Assembly: GCA_015680685.1 (NCBI GenBank)
Contig: MNCI01018082.1
Coordinates: 1,004,472-1,049,486, forward strand
Source: Gnetum montanum
Lineage: Eukaryota; Streptophyta; Gnetopsida; Gnetales; Gnetaceae
Direction: 5' to 3'
Length of the DNA: 45,015 nt
Below, piece by piece: positions 9,056 to 19,539 of the stretch. Each line of letters begins with the position of its first letter. Position 1 is the stretch's first letter. The notes beneath the pieces are model-generated. The model was not told where the DNA came from. It saw only the letters and a list, made by a program, of their open reading frames with translations, and made no database searches. Made by a program: the position numbers and the translations under genes.

Positions 9056-9955
9056 TGATGAGCAGCGAGGTACCCCTACGCTCAACCATACGAATACAAG
9101 TGTTTCACGCACGATCTGGTCGAATTCCAAGGACTAAGTGCCTATGCACCCTCGTGGAACAATGACAAGTTGGTTGATCATTGTCTTCCCAAACACTCTT
9201 GTATGTCACTATTGTATGGTTAAGTAAGCTTGAGGCATATGATTTCTATAGATTTTATGTTTTTATGTCCTGCTGCTAATAAGGGAGGAGATAGAGAGAG
9301 ATAACTAAGTGACTAATTTAACTTAACTATTGATTAACTAGGCTTTAAACTAATCCTAACACTAGTATCCATTCTCACTTACCGTACACATCTTGAACCA
9401 ATGCAACACTACTGCGATTATCAAATGTTAATCGTTATTAGGTTACCAAGTGTTACATGCATGCTCGAAGTGATTGTACTGTGTGTGCTAATAATAGAAA
9501 TGTAAAGTGCATAAAATAAAATAAATGTAGAAGTAAATAAAATGGAGAAAATTAGTAAGAAAACAAATCTCAAGTGCTGCAAGGATGAATCTAAGAGCTC
9601 ATCTTTATTGCCATACACAAGGTGTGCATAGGTACACAATGCTCAAATAAAGATTCGTCCACACTTAGACCTCCTGCTGTGGGCACTTGGAAAATACTCT
9701 AACTTGACCCCTAAAAGACTTCCCTTGAAAGACTTTCTTCCAAGACTTCTTCCTAGACTTCCTCCCAAGACTCCCTCCTCTAGACTTCCTTCCAAGACTT
9801 CCACTTTTGAATTGCTCCTTATTGTGCGCCTGGGCACTGTATTTATAGGCCTAGGAGTAACTCGGGAATAACCGCTCTAATAATAACCACTCTAATAATT
9901 AGAGTAACTGCTTTAATAATAACCACTCTAATTATTAGAGTAACTGCACTCATCA
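9056..9955 (-). repeat. 3' LTR of element D
   Basis: 900 bp. Read on the minus strand it starts TGATGAGTGCAG and ends CTCATCA. Its U3 is unlike that of A, C and E: it holds two CTCTAATWATTAGAG palindromes (9926-9940 and 9890-9904) separated by GGTTATTATT-type sequence, then the TATA box TATAAATA (9840-9847). R-U5 is clearly the same family as A. It carries one more 36-bp palindrome unit than the other D LTR. Confidence 0.93.
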
Positions 9956-9968
9956 TACCCCCACAACT
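9956..9968 (-). promoter_or_regulatory. Polypurine tract of element D
   Basis: On the minus strand AGTTGTGGGGGTA abuts the LTR start TGATGAG, as in C. Confidence 0.8.
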
Positions 9969-11939
9969 GAATGAAAACTCATCCCTGAGTTCCTTACAAA
10001 ATATTTGGAAGGTATGGGGTTATTAACTAATTGACAACTGATGGTAGAATGGGATGACAGACTCAACATGCCCAATGAACAGATTAAAAAGCATATTACA
10101 ACATTAGTGTTCATGGCCATTGTGGTGAACACTTGTACATAAATGACATCCAAGCCTTATTTGGTAGCTTGAAGAGAAAGAGAGAGAAAGAAGATGAAGC
10201 ATGTTGCTGCCAATGCTGAGATTGCACCTTCCATTGTTTATCCATAGCCACAACACTAGACTTGCTCCTTTTATAAACGCTCCAGTTTTGATCCATCTTG
10301 AGTGCTTTCTCCAAGCCCAGTCCATTGTTTGTATGATTGCCATCAACACACACAACATAGTCACAAATGAGGAAGGATAGATAAACCATAATGCAGTTGA
10401 TACCTTACCTCGATATGAAGAGCATTGGCTGAGTTGTGGTTATGGCAGAAACTTGTTCGGAGATTTATCATAGGTGACTACCCAAGGTGCAGGGGTTAGG
10501 CGAATATTAAAATGAAGAAAATTGAAAAATTTGTGCTAGAGCCCCCACGATTAAGAGCAAACCTTTAGTAGCTATAAGATGGAAAAAATATGAGGAACAA
10601 GAAAGATGGAGAAAAAAATATCAATAGCAACGCCAATAAAATGGAGGTCATGGATGGGGATGAAACAAGAAATGATTGATTGCAGGAAATGTTTAAAGGA
10701 AAGAAGTTAACAATTGCACCAAAAAGAAATGCCAGTGGGTCCTTCCCAAAGTAGGCTCATGCCTTTTATGCCCTGACAAACCCACAAACCAAAGAGTCTG
10801 TAGGCTCTAGGAATGTCATTTGGAAGCAAGAGTTAAAAACTTACCCACAAGAATTCACCAAAGAAAAACAATGCATCAACCCAGAATGGACTAATGATAA
10901 AATCGGTAATGAGGTGGAAAATGGGAAGAAAGATGGAGAGGAGAGAATGGAATGGAATCCCAAGAACAAGGTTGTGTAAAGCTCCTTGTGTATTTTATGG
11001 TTAATGTAACTAAGTAGAACTCATCCCAAATCCAAAGACAAACAAACCACATCTAGTGACCTCGCATCAACACACTTGACCAATTTATCCACTTGAAGCA
11101 ACAAGAATGCTTCCACAAAGAGTCACCACCATTCTGAGGAGAGCGAGATGGAGAAGTAGGAAGCGAGAAAGGGTCTTAGTTAGAGGAAACCTTCAGGCAT
11201 GGGTAACATGTCTTTTCAGTTCCATAACTAGTGATTGTAGCCCATATTGCTTTAGTATGTCTAAGGGGTGTGCTTTGAATTCTCACTCTTTTTTTTCTCT
11301 TTTTTTTTTGTGTGAGAACCACACCATGCAAAGACTTATTGTTATTCACTTGGCTTCCTAATTTTTGAACAATGTTAGAATGGCAGAAAACCCAAGAAAA
11401 AGCATCCAAGTACCTTAGAGAATGACCAACACAAATGCATCGAATCCCCTTGAAGTCACACCTTTTTCATCCTTTGAGTCTTTCCTTGGTGTGAAAAATA
11501 CCCAACCACCAATTCATTAAAAGTTTACTTAGAAAAAGGGGGATTGTACAATTCCAAGCCAAAGGAGACCATAGAGTTGAGTGGACGGTGTGGACTCATT
11601 GCCTATTTTACCAAAGAACCTTACCTTAATATTAGCATCATAATTCAAAGGTAAAAAGCAAACATTAGCAATCAATATGATATAATTAAATCCATCATCA
11701 TGAGCACTTATTAGATGATGAATAAAAGTAAATCAAGCGAACAAAGAAATAGTAAAAACGTGAACGATGGTGTAAAACAAAAATAAGAAAAGTTGAAAGA
11801 ATGTGTAAAATAAAAAATGTAAAACAAAAATGTGTAAAACAAAAACTCAAAAAGAACTAAGGGCCTAGAATGGTTAGCATAGGTGGCCATCTCTCCCACG
11901 ACTAAGTTGGAAGGAGGTGATCCAAAATAGTGAGCAAGG
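9969..11939 (-). other. Element D long 3' region
   Basis: About 2 kb on the minus strand between the integrase tail and the PPT, homologous to 3321-5270 (A) and 31120-33104 (C). It contains AGTCGTGGGAGA at 11902-11891 and AATCGTGGGGG at 10552-10542, the T-rich repeat (about 11802-11857), and the conserved CTTTGGGAAGGACCCACT block (10718-10791). A sequence near 10364-10104 reads MDWAWRKHSRW, similar to MDWDRREHSRW in C. No protein of known family. Confidence 0.65.
10850..11116 (-). pseudogene. Element D counterpart of the possible 3' ORF
   Basis: Read from 11116 leftward it gives VEAFLLLQVDKLVKC, then ARSLDVVC, one stop, LLSYINHKIHKEL, and a hydrophobic tail with FLGFHSILSSP. It matches the A frame at 4165-4428. 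The stop is TGA where A has TGG. Function unknown; it may be only shared nucleotide ancestry. Confidence 0.35.
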
Positions 11940-12632
11940 CTATCCACCGAGAGAGGTAGCATGTGTACTGGCTATCCTAAGCTCCTGGAAAGGTTTGGTT
12001 TGTTGCATGTTGATCAAAAGTTTCTTATTCGGGCTCTTAGGTTTGTATATTGTCATGGCCTCTGAAGGAAAAGTTGCATAAATAATATAAGGTCCTTCCC
12101 ATAGTGTTTGAAATTTAGTACGTTGTGGCACATGTGTGGAATTCCAGTAGAGAACCTTATCTCCTAGCTGATATTTAACTTTCCTAATTCTTAGGTCATG
12201 ACGTTGTTTATTGAAGGCCTTGTGCAATTCATTAGATGACAGGGCAGCTAATCGATTTTCATCTAGCAAGTTAAGGGTTACTAACCATTGTTTCTGTGCT
12301 AGATCAAGGTCAAGGTTGAGATCAACCTTTGAAAAGTTCTCAATAAATCTCCTATAGTAGCCAGTATGTCCAAAGAATGATCGAATATCTTTGACAGTTT
12401 TCGGTTGACGAGTAATTCCTTGGATAATTTTGATTTTCTTGGGGTCTGCCTCTATCCCTGTGTGTGAGATTTTGTGTCCTAATACTATGCCCTCATGGAC
12501 CATCAAATGGCTTTTCTGCCAGTTGAGCCTGAAATTGGTTTCTACAGATTTTTTTAACACTTGCTTCAACCAGTCTAAGGCTTTATCAAAGTTTGCTTCA
12601 TAAGTGGAGAAGTCATCCATAAAGACCTCCAC
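11940..12632 (-). CDS. Element D fused ORF: RT fingers/thumb end joined to integrase C-terminal tail
   Basis: A 230-codon uninterrupted frame. Residues 1 to about 100 are the end of reverse transcriptase: VFMDDFSTY with the catalytic Asp pair at the very start, then EGIVLGHKISHTGIEAD and SFFGHTGYYRRFIENFSKV. From about residue 103 (DLNLDLDLAQ) it becomes the segment that in C follows the integrase core: LNLLDENRLAALSSNELHKA, then the GDKVLYWN and TLWEGPYII motifs typical of gypsy integrase C-termini. RNase H and the integrase zinc finger and catalytic core, about 1.5 kb in C (29230-30735), are missing. The Met at 12632 is internal to RT. The real frame continues upstream (12633-13215) with a few stops. 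Confidence 0.75.
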   Translation of the reverse strand: MEVFMDDFSTYEANFDKALDWLKQVLKKSVETNFRLNWQKSHLMVHEGIVLGHKISHTGIEADPKKIKIIQGITRQPKTVKDIRSFFGHTGYYRRFIENFSKVDLNLDLDLAQKQWLVTLNLLDENRLAALSSNELHKAFNKQRHDLRIRKVKYQLGDKVLYWNSTHVPQRTKFQTLWEGPYIIYATFPSEAMTIYKPKSPNKKLLINMQQTKPFQELRIASTHATSLGG

Positions 12633-13215
12633 ATCATTCCCTATCTGTTGTTGGAATATGCTTAGAACTAGTCATTGAAATGTTGCAGGGGCATTGCACA
12701 AGCCAAATGACATCTATTTATATGCGAACGTTCCCCAAGGACTAGTGAATGTAGTCTTGGCTTAGTCTTCTTAGGCTATTTGTATTTGGTTATATCCGCT
12801 ATATCCATCTAGAAAATTGTAATAGCGATTCCCTACGATGGTGTCTAATACTTGGTCAACATATGGCAACGAAAAGTGATCTTTGAATGTTGCCATATTC
12901 AGTAGCCTGAAATATATGCACACCCTTCATTTGCCTCCCTTTTTAGGCACAATAACTAAGGGGCTAACCCATTCGCTATCAACAATGAGGTATATGAACC
13001 TAGCCTTGAGAAGCTGTTCGATTTCTTCCTTGACTACTTGTTTTAGCTTTGGGTTCAATCGCCTCTGCGGTTATCTTCAAGGCTTCATGGAGGGGTCGAT
13101 GTAAATCCTATGTTGGCATATCCTAGGATCTATTCCGGTTAATTTAGGATATGATCAAGCAAAGGGATTTTTCCATCTATTGATTACCTTCAACAATTCT
13201 TCTTTCTATTGAGGA
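12633..13215 (-). pseudogene. Element D reverse transcriptase, upstream part
   Basis: On the minus strand this reads SEWVSPLVIVPKKGGK, a stop, RLLNMATFKDHFSLPYVDQV, NRYYNFLDGYSGYNQIQ, then TTFTSPWGTFAYK and SFGLCNAPATFQ, leading into the VFMDDF at 12627-12610. These are the standard RT fingers and palm motifs of Athila/Tat-type elements. Four or five stops are present, several at expected Trp, Gln or Arg codons. It would have copied the RNA genome in the particle, and is inactive here. Confidence 0.85.
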
Positions 13216-13559
13216 GTAAGCTTAGCATTGATAATTACCAATTTTCCATTTTTAAGGAATGTGTATTCCATACTGGTGGGCAATGGTTTCAGATTGAGGA
13301 GCTCTTGCTTAAATTTCTCAAGGATTTCCAACTTCCCCTAGTTGATAGTTTCAAGGATAAGACTTGGAAGTTGGCGGTGGACTTGTTCTAATGCGTCTAT
13401 GCTATTGATGTAAGTGCAAGTCAAACCCTCAGTTGGTTCCATGCATATGAGTGAATTGTTTTCTTGATCAGTGGTCAGCCACTGGGTGCCTTCCTATTGT
13501 GTGGCTACTGCATATAAGCAGCTTTGTATGTTGATCACTTGTGCACATTGATTGCATGC

Positions 13560-13985
13560 AGGCAATGTTAAACTTTGCACAAACCATGACCTCTGCATGC
13601 AATTAGACCCTATGTCACTGTATGCGATGCACGTAACTTTCTTCTTCTCAATCTTTCCTAATGTATTTTTATTTGATATTTCTAGGGAAAGATCACGGAT
13701 TCTGAGGCGTGTGTCGATGGTGCTTAGCCATGGTCTTCCTATTATGATTAGGAAGTCCCCCCTACCATTGTTTTTCTAAATCACTAGGAAGTTAGCTGGG
13801 TACAACCACCCACAAATAGTGGTAACAATGTTTTCCACTAGTCCCAATGGGACAGTGATGGACTGGTCAGCGAACTCTAGATGGATGTTGCTCTTTTTTA
13901 ATGGAGGCAGGTTTTAGGCCTTGTACATTTCTTGAGAAATCAAGTTGACACCGGAACCTGAATCCAAAAGAGCCTTGTACTACGC
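13560..13985 (-). pseudogene. Element D aspartic protease remnant
   Basis: The active-site segment LLDSGSGVNLISQEMYKA is encoded near 13975-13920 with D-S-G intact. The Pro domain continues (QSITVPLGLVENIVTTICGW) to GDFLIIIGRPWLSTID and a Lys-rich tail. A stop separates the two halves. This is the only copy in the window that keeps the canonical catalytic triad: A has D-S-S and C has lost the segment. Confidence 0.75.
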
Positions 13986-14060
13986 ATTTTCAGTGATTTG
14001 TAAGTATATTAGAGGACTCCCAGGATCAAAAAATTTCTTGGGAAGGTGGCTAGCATTGAT

Positions 14061-16398
14061 CTAATCGGTGATGGCATGTGTTAGCATGACCGTATGCGTT
14101 GAGTGTGGTGGTTGAGTTGAAGGAGGCTCCAAAGTTTTGATTGATATTGAGGCATCTAAGGAATTAGCCACTTGTGATTGCAAGGGCTTGGTTGGTTTGT
14201 TGGTTATAAAGAAAGTTCTTTTCTTCATGTGGTTGTTGGAACCAACAGTAGGTTGAGAGTTAAAAACCCTCATGGTGTTATGTTGCTGCAACGGGGTAGG
14301 GATTTCACCTTACATCATGGAAGCAGGTGGTAGTGGAGCTATTGGTGGAAGAGATGCAGCTGGATGAGAAGGATGATATGCTTGTGGAATATCACCTCTA
14401 AAAGAGGGAGTCCCATAATACTTGTGGGCTTGGTAGTGAGGTTGAGGAGTGACATGACCAGTAGAGTCATGTGGGAAGATTGGCTATTACATGTAATATC
14501 CATATGGGTCAAGTTGCCAGTAAGGATACTATTGCATTGGTGGTGGCATTCCCCATGATTATGGGTGTTGCCACTGTTGATATTGCCCAATCGGTTGTGG
14601 TGGAGCTCGACTGGGATAATACGTTAAGGGTTGGTGGAACTGACTTGGGTTAGCTCTAAGATAAGGTAACCTTTGGGGTGTTTTCCTTTTGTTTAAGGGT
14701 GGGTTTAGTGCATACAACCTAGACTCATGTAGATGTGAGATTACAGGGCAACATCCCTTAGGATGGTCATATTGACATATCTCACATCCACTATCATTGT
14801 CTATTTCTGAATCCACAACCTCTTCAATGATGGCAACTTTGCCCTTACCCTTGCTACGTGCATGTTTAGCCTCTTTCTTTTTTCTTTTTTCACGATCACT
14901 ACCTTACTCTCTAGACTCCTCTACTATTTTAAGAATAGTTTGAAATCTATTGTCTAGGGAATCCCACATTTGGTCTACCTTTTCTGAAACTTCTCATGTC
15001 ATCTTTTGGATAGGAAAAGTTTTCCTATTCACCATCTCTTCGAGTGGTGACTCTTCTTCATCCCTACAAAATCTTACTCCCCTCTTCCGGAGGGAAGGAT
15101 CTTGGTTATACGTTTTTGCACTTTCTCTTTTCTGTAGCTCACCTTCTTCCTTAGCAAATTACTCCAATAGTCTTTGAATTTGATGGAACCTAAGCTCGGA
15201 TAGTCTCCCTTGGGCATAAGTCCTAAGGGTTCTTCTTATTTCATGCCTAAGCCCATCCACGAGATGGCGTAGTTGATCCCTTTGCAAATAACCATGGCCA
15301 GGACAACGATGTAACAGTGAATAATATCGACCCATGGTAGCATCCAAGGGTTCATGTCCTCCTTGTTTCTAGCCTTGGATTTGCCTTCGCAAGGTAGACA
15401 CTCGGGAGGATGTTTGGTACTTGTCATTAATTTTTCTAACATAGTACTCCACCTACAAATGGATTCCAGTTCTAAAGACTGGTACCGGTTTTCCGCTTCT
15501 TTAACTAGTGTCCATGGAAACAACTTAAGTTTTTGCCATTCGTTCTCTATATTTTGTAAGGCACACACATCATGGAATGCTTGTAAGTGATTTTGAGGAT
15601 CAGCTTTATATCCCCCTTCAAATCGTGGGATATTATTCATATTTAATTTCTTGATCCTAGTATCTTTCTGGTGCCTTGTTGGAATTCTAATTATGTCCAA
15701 CATACTTCAAGTAGCGAGTAGGGGTTCATCGTGATCATCTTGTCCATGGCATCTATGATGCCTACGTTATTCCCTACTCTTCCTTCTTCTATGTCATGGC
15801 TCTCTAGAGTGCCCTCATCCCCTTTCTTGGNTTTTTTGAATCCTTTGTGCCCATGGGTATCAGAACCTAGGTTATGAATAGTGGAATGAAGGTTCTAATA
15901 CACAATCCCTTGGCCAAAGTCAAGGGGAGGAACATCATTGTGTGGGCAACTACTTGAGGTAGGTTCTCCATCCTCATTTTCACTTAAGACATGTGGGGCA
16001 TCCAAGGACCACTTACCCTTCAAAGACTTATGATGTCTCTCCTGTTGTAAGTCCCTTTGATGTTGTGCCTCTGTGGGATGGTATTCTCTTGAGTTATGGT
16101 CTTGCACAATGTATTCTACGTGTAAGTGCAGCATGCCAATTCATGTGAGAGCATGAAGAAGCATGCTTGGGACTGAACAATCGAGAGGTAACACTATGTT
16201 ACCTTCTAAATCTTGACAACGCAGTTGTTCATCTTGGTGGAGGATAAAGGTAAATTTTGGTACACATTCATCGGGATGAACATATACCACACGAAATTGT
16301 GGAGGGACTGGCAGATCAACATCATGTGTATTACGTCGTCGATTGTTTCCTCTTTCAGACCTAGGTGGTGAGGCGCATTTGTACAAAGAAGGAGACAT
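14061..16398 (-). pseudogene. Element D gag remnant
   Basis: Starts MSPSLYKCASPP at 16398, with RVVYVHPDECVPKFTFILHQ and GNIVLPLDC following, as in A and C. The Ser/Pro and Arg/Asp linker is largely deleted near 15840. The gag core (15703-15240) carries MNNIPRFEGGYKADPQNHLQ and a frameshift near 15430. The zinc knuckle CEICQYDHPKGCC lies at about 14785-14745. Pro/Gln-rich sequence ends near 14061. One ambiguous base (n) is at 15831. Frameshifts and stops show it is not functional. Confidence 0.82.
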
Positions 16399-16516
16399 AT
16401 TTGTCTATTCAATGTGCAATTTACTCTTGTTTATTATTTTCTCAATTAACCCTAAGGATTCGTTCCAACGATGTGAATGATTTCCTATGCTCTAGTTAGC
16501 GTACAGACAACTAAGT

Positions 16517-16533
16517 CGCTAGCAATGATGCCA
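16517..16533 (-). promoter_or_regulatory. Primer-binding site (tRNA-Asp type) of element D
   Basis: On the minus strand TGGCATCATTGCTAGCG, one base inside the 5' LTR. It matches 12 of the 17 bases of the plant tRNA-Asp complement; most changes are C/G to T/A. Confidence 0.75.
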
Positions 16534-16534
16534 A

Positions 16535-17413
16535 TGATGAGTAGTGAGGTACCCCTAAGCTCAACCATACGAATACAAGCATTTCACACATAATCTGGTC
16601 AAATTCCAAGGACTAAGCGCCTATGCGCCCTCGTGGAACAAGGATGGGTTGGTTGATCATTGTGTTCCCAAACTCTCTTGTATGTCACGATTGTATGGTT
16701 AAGTAAGCTTGAGGCATATGATTTTTATAGCTTTTATGTTTTTATGTCTTGCTGCTAATAAGCGAGAAGAGAGAGAGATAACTAAATGACTAATTTAACT
16801 TAACTACTGATTAACTAGGTTTTAAACTAATCCTAACACCAGTATCCATTCTCACTTACCGTACACATCCTGAACTAGTGCAACACTACTAGGATTACCA
16901 AATGCTAATCGTTACTAGGTTACCAAGTGTTACACGCATGCTTGAACTGATCGTACTGTGTGTGCTAATAACAAAAATGTAAAGTGCATAAAATAAAATA
17001 AAATAATAAAATAAAATAAATGCAGAAGAAAACTTAATGAAGGAAACTAGTAAGAAAACAAATCTCAAGTGCTGCAAGGATGAATCCAAGAGCTTGTCTT
17101 TATTGCTATACACAAGGTGTGCTTAGGTACACAATGCTCAAATAAAGATCCATCCACACTTAGACCTCCTATTGCGGGCACTTGGAAAATACTCTAACTG
17201 GACTCCTAAAAGACTTCTAAAAGACTTTCCTTGAAAGAATTCCTTCCCAGACTTCCTCCTAAGACTCCCTCCTCTAGACTTCCTTCCAAGACTTCCTCCT
17301 CTGAATTTCTCCCTATTGTGCACTTGGGCACTGTATTTATAGGCCCAAGAGTAACCCAGGAATAATCGCTCTAATAATAACCACTCTAATTATTAGAGTA
17401 ACTGCACTCATCA
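16535..17413 (-). repeat. 5' LTR of element D
   Basis: 879 bp on the minus strand, TGATGAGTGCAG to CTCATCA. One CTCTAATTATTAGAG palindrome (17398-17384) precedes the TATA box TATAAATA (17341-17334). It differs from the 9056-9955 copy by scattered transitions and by lacking one 36-bp U3 repeat unit. Confidence 0.93.
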
Positions 17414-17418
17414 CTCGT
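17414..17418. repeat. Target-site duplication CTCGT, right copy (element D)
   Basis: Immediately follows the right LTR end CATCA of D and matches 9051-9055. Confidence 0.93.
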
Positions 17419-18542
17419 AAAAGGAATAACTACGCCATCTCGTAGATGAGCTTAGGTAAGAAACGCGAAGAACCCTTGGGACTTATGCCCAAGGAAGGCT
17501 ATCTGAGCTTAGAGCCAATCAAATACAAAGATTGTTGGAGCAAGTTGCCAAGGAGGAAGGCGAGTTGAGGAAAAGAGAAAGTGCAGATGAGTACAACAGA
17601 GATCCTTCCCTCCGAAAGAAGGAAATTGGATTTTGCGAAAATGAAAAAGAGTCACCACTTGAAGAGATGGTGAATAGAAAGACTTTACCCATTCAAAAAT
17701 TTGCATTAGAAGTATCGACAAAGGTAGATCAAATGTGGAACTCCCTAGACAACAAATTTCAAACTGTCCTAAAAATAGTAGGGGTGTCTAGAGAACAAAG
17801 TAGTGACCGTGAGAGAAGGAAAAAGAAAGAAGCTGAGTATGCTCATAAGAAGGGTAAGGGCAAGGTTGCCATCATTGAAGAAGTTATGGATTCAGACATA
17901 GACAATGATGGTGGATGTGAGATTTGCCAATATGACCATCCTAAGGGATGTTGCCCAGTGGTGTCACATCTGCAAGAGTCTAGGGTGTATGCACTAAAAC
18001 CACGATTAAATAGATGGAAAAAACCCATAGGTTACCTTATCCTCAAGGTAACACAAGGTAGTTCGACCAACCCTTGACATATTATCTGAGTGGAGCTCCA
18101 CCATAATCGAATGAATAGTATCGATGGTGACAACACCCACAACCATGGGGGATGCCACCACCATGTCAACAGTACCCTTACTATTGACCTGACCCATATG
18201 GGTATTATGTTTAGCAGCCAATCTCTCCACATGACTCTACTAATTCTGTTACTCTTCAGCCTCACTACCAAAACTTAGAGTACTATAGAACTTCTTCTTC
18301 TTAGGGTGATGCTCCACATATGTACTATCCTTCTCATATGTCTGCATCTCTTCCACCCTCAGCTCCATTACCACCTGCTCCAACTATGTAGGGTGAGCTT
18401 CCTGCCCAGCTATAGCAATGTAATGCTACAAGGGCTATCAATCTCCAACCTACTGTTGGTTCGAACAATGGATCAAAGCAGAGATCTTTCTTTAGAACCA
18501 ACAATCCAACCAAGTACTTACAACCACAAGCGGCTAATTATA
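17414..18542 (+). pseudogene. Element C gag, C-terminal part
   Basis: The first five bases are the second CTCGT copy. The sequence then resumes C gag with the HLVD-type gag core. A 181-codon open stretch (17532-18077) carries the Lys/Glu-rich linker (LEQVAKEEGELRKRESADEY), a region resembling a short coiled coil, and the zinc knuckle CEICQYDHPKGCC near 17916-17954. The Pro-rich C-terminus (18080-18540) has many stops. It is cut at 18542 by the LTR of element E, at the point matching A near 2501. Confidence 0.82.
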
Positions 18543-19407
18543 TGATGAATCATGGTTTGCTAGGCTTCGATATTGAATCCTCGATATCAGGTATGCGATA
18601 TCGTAGCCTACATAAGGATATCGAATACATGATATCATGATTCTTATGTAGGCCTATAAATACAGCATTTGGGTGCACAGGAAGGGGGGGGAGTTGGTAA
18701 GTCTAAGGGTAGAGTCTTTTTGTCAGTTTTTAGTTAATTTTAGTCTTTTTGTAGTGTATGCTTGCAGTGTGATGGTTGTAATTGTACAAAACTTTTGTTC
18801 GAGTGTGACGTATTTGGACATGCACGTGATGGGCAATAAAGATCAAGATTACCCCATCATTGCAGCATTCACTTAGCTTTTAATTACTTTAATTGTTAAT
18901 TATTTATTGTTGCCTTGTTAGTTCATATTCCCTTTATTGTCAGTTACATTTCTTGTTGATTAACGCAGAATGAGTATGACTTAATCACGAACATTTAAGT
19001 GTAACTACTTGGTAACCCAATAGCGTGTCTAAGAGTGCTCAAGTAATGTGTGCTTGGTAATCCTAGAAGTAGTACATGAGGTCAAAGATACGTATGGATG
19101 ATTAAATATGGATGCTCATTACACTTAGGGTTAGCATAGATTTCATTTTCCATTGTCCATTAGCTTAATCAAGATTGTTCCCCATCATCTCTAAGAGTAG
19201 CATTAGTTTAGGATCCCATCATTCACCTCACTCTGGACTAAACCATACATGACAAAGAAAATACTAGTCCAGTTGGGAAGACAGCAAACTGTGATCAACT
19301 TGTGACTATCTAGATGCCACAACTAGTTCGTTTGTGGAGTTCAACTGGATCGTGCATCCATGCTTGTATTCGTTTGGTTGAGTGTAGGGGTACCTTGCCA
19401 CTCATCA
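18543..19407 (+). repeat. 5' LTR of element E
   Basis: 865 bp from TGATGAATC to CACTCATCA. U3 holds five GATATC/GATATT-centred motifs (18568-18640). The last two lie inside an inverted repeat with arms GCCTACATAAG (18606-18616) and CTTATGTAGGC (18643-18653). The TATA box TATAAATA is at 18655-18662 and an AATAAA at about 18834. U5 ends with the family segment GGTTGAGTGTAGGGGTACC. Confidence 0.9.
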
Positions 19408-19408
19408 T

Positions 19409-19425
19409 TGGCACCATTGCCAGGG
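19409..19425 (+). promoter_or_regulatory. Primer-binding site (tRNA-Asp type) of element E
   Basis: TGGCACCATTGCCAGGG, one base inside the LTR. It matches the plant tRNA-Asp complement except for three CpG-type transitions. Confidence 0.85.
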
Positions 19426-19539
19426 ACCGTGCTAGTTATTTAGATTAGTTACATCAGCCAAGATCACTGTAATGAAGCCTTGATGACATATCTTTTAGAA
19501 AGAAAGTAATTGCAAATAAGTTACACACAATTCACAACA

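Larger units (their letters stand above)
9056..17413 (-). mobile_element. Element D: complete but decayed Ty3/gypsy retrotransposon in the gag of C
   Basis: 8358 bp on the minus strand, bounded by two same-orientation LTRs (879 bp at its 5' end, 900 bp at its 3' end) and duplication CTCGT. Order on the minus strand: 5' LTR, PBS, gag (16398 to about 14061), protease, RT, integrase C-terminal tail, 3' region, PPT, 3' LTR. RNase H and the integrase core are deleted, joining RT to the integrase tail in frame. The two LTRs look a little more alike than those of C, consistent with D being younger than its host, as nesting requires. Confidence 0.93.

Noticed and set aside
12883-13104. Plus-strand 73-codon frame
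   Set aside because: Antisense to the reverse transcriptase of D.
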